DNA of 64,000 nt, from NCBI GenBank assembly GCA_033002965.1, contig JAURVB010000747.1, forward strand, positions 1-64,000. The letters are read 5' to 3'. Below the pieces are notes generated by a model. That model saw nothing but the letters and a program-made list of their open reading frames with translations, did not search any database and had not been told where the DNA came from. The position numbers were made by a program, and so were the translations under genes. This DNA is from Piper betle (taxonomy: Eukaryota; Streptophyta; Magnoliopsida; Piperales; Piperaceae). Numbering within the stretch: position 1 is the stretch's first letter; every line of letters begins with the position of its first letter. Shown here in pieces: positions 62,640 to 64,000 of this stretch.

Positions 62640-63655
62640 CAAATTATATATAACAATGATAAAAATAAGGGTTGTGGTAGGCAACATTACGATTTTCTAC
62701 AATTGCAGGGCAAGTGCGCTTATCATGTCCAACTCCCCAATAATTGCAACCATGGCATAGCATATCTTTTACCATATGGTCCATTGCAAGTTCTTTACCA
62801 ATCTTCCATCTTTTACCACTTCCTTTTGTCTTTGATTGTGCCAAGGATGTACTTGTATTACATGATGCACTTGTATTCCATGCTGGACTTGTATTCCATG
62901 ATGTGAATCATCTACCAATTTCTCTATCTCTAAAAGTTTTTGTTTGGCAAGGTTAAATTTCTCAGATAATGAATATGTATTTTTGGCCAACCGATTAAAT
63001 ATACAGTACAATTCCCCCAATTAGAGAATAAAGTTTTGTTGCAATCACCACAAAGTTCCACTCCTTCACCATCAAAAACAACTTCCTTTGCTATTTCAAG
63101 TATCCATCTCTTCATGATATAGAGTTTAGCAATAATATCCCTCTTATTCAATCTCAGTACATACAACAAATGCCTATATGAAATACTTTCACTTTTCAAA
63201 AGTTAACAACTACATGTGCATCTATTGTCAACCCCATTGTAAGTAACATGTGCAACTAACTCTTTATTATTTGTACAACATGTTACATCATACTGTTCAA
63301 CATCCTCCACATCTAATTTCTTACGAGATGAGCAACAAACCAAACTAGATTGTGATTCTTCTTGAAACTTATAAAACATTTTTTGAGTATAAACATTTGT
63401 CATCATACATTCCAGATTGAATGGAATGACCAATTTGGGGCTTTTATATTAATTTTCAAAAGATTTTTTTGCCTCATTCAATCTTTGTCTTTTGATAGCT
63501 CTCTCAAATCTATGTATAAACTCAATAAGGCTATTTTTTTTGTTCACATACCTTGAGTAAAATGAGTTTTGAGATTCACTTCGTTGCGAACTTCTTATAC
63601 CTATCCAAAAATATACCTTTACTATACACAGGTACACACGCATGACAAATTGCAT
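62640..63655 (-). pseudogene. FAR1-related/MULE transposase C-terminal fragment
   Basis: Minus-strand frames in order: RSSQRSESQNSFYSRYVNKK NSLIEFIHRFERA (63449-63655), KMFYKFQEE and the SWIM zinc-finger start NKELVAHVTYNG...RCTCSC (63203-63433), then ISYRHLLYVLRLNKRD and YIMKRWILEIAKE (62930-63199), and finally a zinc knuckle CHGCNYWGVGHDKRTC (62644-62844). This is the layout of FAR1/FRS proteins and their MULE transposase relatives. Frames shift between segments and the N-terminal DNA-binding and DDE regions are absent. A transposon remnant is likelier than a host FRS gene. Confidence 0.75.
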
Positions 63656-63696
63656 ATATGGATTTTAACAAGTTATTTTCCTCTAAGCAATTGTGT

Positions 63697-64000
63697 AACA
63701 CTCCAAATCCGGTTCACACTCGTGAACCGAACCGGCATGTTACAGGCCCCGGTTAGGTCGGCTAACCCGAACCTAACTCGTGTGGATCCAATCTCGGCGT
63801 CTTAAGATGAAGATCCAACTTGCTATATGTATGTATGAATGCATAAAACCCTAACAGGATACTACATGGATGACATGCAACCAATTTTCACACCAACACA
63901 ATTACAATCAAAATTAGTAAAAATTCTAAAATGAAAGGGACAGAATTTCCCTAAAAATGCAATTAGGGGCCACCCTGTCAAAATCATATATTCAAACATA
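63697..64000 (+). mobile_element. LTR start, plus orientation, running off the window
   Basis: It begins GTAACACTCCAAATCCGGTT with an internal palindrome-like CGGTTCACACTCGTGAACCG, then CTCGGCGTCTTAAGATGAAG shared with 60190-60363. The 3' end lies beyond the window. Confidence 0.6.

Noticed and set aside
62565..62956. 113-aa plus-strand frame
   Set aside because: Antisense to the zinc-knuckle end of the FAR1/MULE fragment, with repetitive LVFHD/YSM composition.

Overview
The window is nuclear DNA from a flowering plant. The evidence is long multi-exon genes with GT-AG introns, AT-rich intergenic DNA full of decayed Ty1/copia and Ty3/gypsy retrotransposons and hAT-like MITEs, and a degraded plastid 23S rRNA insertion. 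GC-rich first exons and very GC-rich small secreted-protein genes hint at a monocot, but the species cannot be named from this sequence. I used no database; homologies rest on recognised protein motifs and on exon-phase arithmetic.

Layout. 1-975: large GC-rich foldback element with paired hairpins at both ends. 1059-14014 (+): NUP133 nucleoporin, 8 exons; intron 1 is a tandem array and the last intron (5.2 kb) holds at least three retrotransposon fragments. 14.2-14.7 kb: MITE-like. 15.1-15.7 kb: plastid 23S rRNA fragment. 16575-22512 (+): mitochondrial HSP90, 19 exons. 23.9-27.7 kb: decayed Ty3/gypsy element split by a clean solo LTR with a 5-bp target duplication. 29098-32121 (+): BUBR1-type spindle checkpoint gene, 11 exons, intact. 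33339-37052 (-): mitochondrial HSP70, 4 exons, with a perfect heat-shock element upstream. 37.6-39.9 kb: unidentified repeat-like block. 40.15-40.65 kb: inverted-repeat element. 41.1-43.2 kb: possible unidentified transcription unit. 44.1-44.6 kb: PPR-like fragment. 45287-45811 (+): secreted PMEI/invertase-inhibitor gene. 46.9-48.1 kb: hAT-like element. 50605-53522 (-): borealin-related gene, 6 exons, intact. 56219-56684 (+): a second, frame-broken PMEI gene. 56.8-57.3 kb: hAT MITE. 58.8-64 kb: gag, LTR and FAR1/MULE transposase fragments.

Themes. NUP133 (pore outer ring), BUBR1 (spindle checkpoint) and the borealin-like gene (chromosomal passenger complex) all relate to nuclear envelope or mitosis. 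HSP90 and HSP70 are both mitochondrial chaperones. I see no sign that this grouping is more than chance. NUP133, HSP90 and HSP70 each carry several single-base indels, mostly missing bases in homopolymers. Correcting each by one base gives plausible full-length proteins, so consensus-sequence error is the leading explanation; BUBR1 and the borealin-like gene need no correction. First introns of NUP133, HSP70 and the borealin-like gene have all grown by internal tandem repetition. The most unusual object is the hairpin-ended foldback family (1-975, with a relative at 61.8 kb), whose stems keep pairing despite sequence change.
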